Below the pieces are notes generated by a model. That model was not told the origin of the DNA, searched no databases, and worked only from the letters and a program-made list of their open reading frames with translations. Shown here piece by piece: positions 4,933 to 5,782 of a stretch of DNA of 5,782 nt. Origin of the DNA: Nitrospiria bacterium (lineage in GTDB: Bacteria; Nitrospirota; CAKKRA01; 9FT-COMBO-42-15); NCBI GenBank assembly GCA_919903585.1, contig CAKKST010000221.1:1-5782 (forward strand), written 5' to 3'. How positions within the stretch are numbered: position 1 is the first letter of the stretch; the number at the start of each line of letters is the position of its first letter. Made by a program: the position numbers and the translations under genes.

Positions 4933-5782
4933 TTAGCGCTTCCTGAAACCTTTAAATGTTATGCCTGCCCTCGGATTCTCATGGACTATTTTATCAAGGT
5001 CTTTTATAAGGTCTTTTGCCTTCTCGCTGATGTGTTTTGGCACAGTTGTCTTTACTGTTACATAATGATCGCCCGAGCCTCCGCCCATAAGATGAGGTAT
5101 TCCCTTGCCTTTCAGCCTGAACTGCTGGCCATTCTGTGTGCCTGAGGGAATGGTTAAAGCAACTATACCATCCACAGTCGGCGCTTCTATTTTAGCGCCG
5201 AGGGCTGCCTCTGCAAAGGTAATTGGCATCTCTGAATAGAGATTATCGCCCTTTCTTTCAAAAAAGTGATGCGGCGTCACCCTTGTAATGATGTATAAAT
5301 CACCCGGAGGGCCGCCATTAATGCCTGCGCCGCCCTTGCCTGCAACACGCACCTTTGAACCTGTGTCAACACCTTTTGGTATCTTTACTGCTATAGTTTC
5401 ATCCTTAAGGGCAGCCCCATTTCCACCGCATGTCCTGCAGGGATTAAGATTGATCTTGCCTCTGCCTCCGCATCTCGGGCAGGTCTGGGAAAGTCTAAAG
5501 GCTGCCTTCATTGTGGACACAGCGCCTGTGCCCTTGCAGTCAGGGCATGTCTGCGGGGATGTTCCGGGCTGATTTCCTGTCCCGCTGCAGGCGGTACATT
5601 GCGCCTCACGCCTCAGGCCTATCTGTGTTGTTGCGCCAAAGATGGCATCCTCAAGGCTGATATCTATTGCATAGGTTACATCCTCTCCTCTTATCGGCCC
5701 TCTCTCAGTCGCCCTCCTCTTGCCAAAGAGATCATCAAATATACTGCCAAGGTTAAAGGACTCAAAATAATCCGCGCCTGTT
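4933..5782 (-). CDS. dnaJ: DnaJ (Hsp40) co-chaperone, N-terminal J-domain outside the window
   Basis: The frame is open from the window edge, giving 282 residues and a TAA stop at 4933. An internal GTG at 5520 is not the real start, because the conserved protein continues upstream. Visible are the end of the Gly/Phe-rich region (LGSIFDDLFG, 11-20 of the visible part), RGEDVTYAIDISLEDAIFG (31-49), and four zinc-binding C-x2-C-x-G-x-G repeats: CTACSGTG (62-69), CPDCKGTG (79-86), CPRCGGRG (101-108) and CRTCGGNG (115-122). The two C-terminal substrate-binding domains follow (KIPKGVDTG, GDLYIITRV..H..F.R.GDNLY, GTQNGQQFRLKGKGIP). All four zinc repeats mark a true DnaJ rather than CbpA. It binds unfolded proteins, stimulates DnaK ATPase through its J-domain and hands aggregates to ClpB. 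About 80-100 N-terminal residues, including HPD, are missing from view. Three bases separate it from hspR. Confidence 0.96.
   Translation of the reverse strand, partial: TGADYFESFNLGSIFDDLFGKRRATERGPIRGEDVTYAIDISLEDAIFGATTQIGLRREAQCTACSGTGNQPGTSPQTCPDCKGTGAVSTMKAAFRLSQTCPRCGGRGKINLNPCRTCGGNGAALKDETIAVKIPKGVDTGSKVRVAGKGGAGINGGPPGDLYIITRVTPHHFFERKGDNLYSEMPITFAEAALGAKIEAPTVDGIVALTIPSGTQNGQQFRLKGKGIPHLMGGGSGDHYVTVKTTVPKHISEKAKDLIKDLDKIVHENPRAGITFKGFRKR

Noticed and set aside
4933..5520. GTG at 5520 as the start of a short DnaJ-like protein
   Set aside because: The frame continues upstream to the window edge with conserved DnaJ sequence, including the first two zinc repeats, so this GTG is an internal valine.

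Overview
The window comes from a bacterial chromosome. Every gene I can support lies on the minus strand, so gene order runs from high to low coordinates: dnaJ (5' end outside the window) - hspR - clpB - HEPN-domain gene - small unknown gene - ribbon-helix-helix antitoxin - mazF-type toxin - nitroreductase (3' end outside the window). A dnaJ-hspR-clpB layout with a MerR-type HspR repressor, and moderate GC, suggests a Gram-negative lineage such as Nitrospirota or Desulfobacterota. That assignment is inference; no marker here settles it.

Right part (about 1935-5782): a compact protein-quality-control operon. DnaJ (Hsp40, all four zinc-binding repeats present) delivers substrates to DnaK. HspR is the expected repressor of the operon. 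ClpB is the complete Hsp100 disaggregase that works with DnaK/DnaJ. Gaps are only 3 and 7 bases, and the ribosome binding sites lie in the ends of the preceding genes, so the three are clearly co-transcribed. The operon promoter and any HspR (HAIR) operator must lie upstream of dnaJ, outside the window.

Middle part (541-1836): a small accessory block, visibly AT-richer than its flanks (about 25-48% GC in lines I counted by hand, mostly 35-40%, against about 48-57% in sampled clpB and nitroreductase lines). It carries a HEPN-domain protein with a small unrecognised partner, followed 38 bases (to the ATG at 1131) or 70 bases (to the GTG at 1099) later by a MazEF/PemIK-like toxin-antitoxin pair. 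The two pairs look like stacked toxin-antitoxin-type modules inserted downstream of the heat-shock operon. A possible promoter with an 11-bp palindrome sits just ahead of the HEPN gene. The antitoxin has an apparent N-terminal frameshift: its best start signal (ATG at 1131 with a good Shine-Dalgarno) is out of frame with the conserved body. This is the most notable observation in the window.

Left part (1-457): the first 152 codons of an FMN-dependent nitroreductase-family enzyme, separated from the toxin gene by 83 bases containing a GC-rich hairpin. I see no rRNA, tRNA, CRISPR array or insertion sequence. I did not find convincing evidence for a wholly new system. The HEPN/unknown-partner pair is the only part whose function is not explained by known families.
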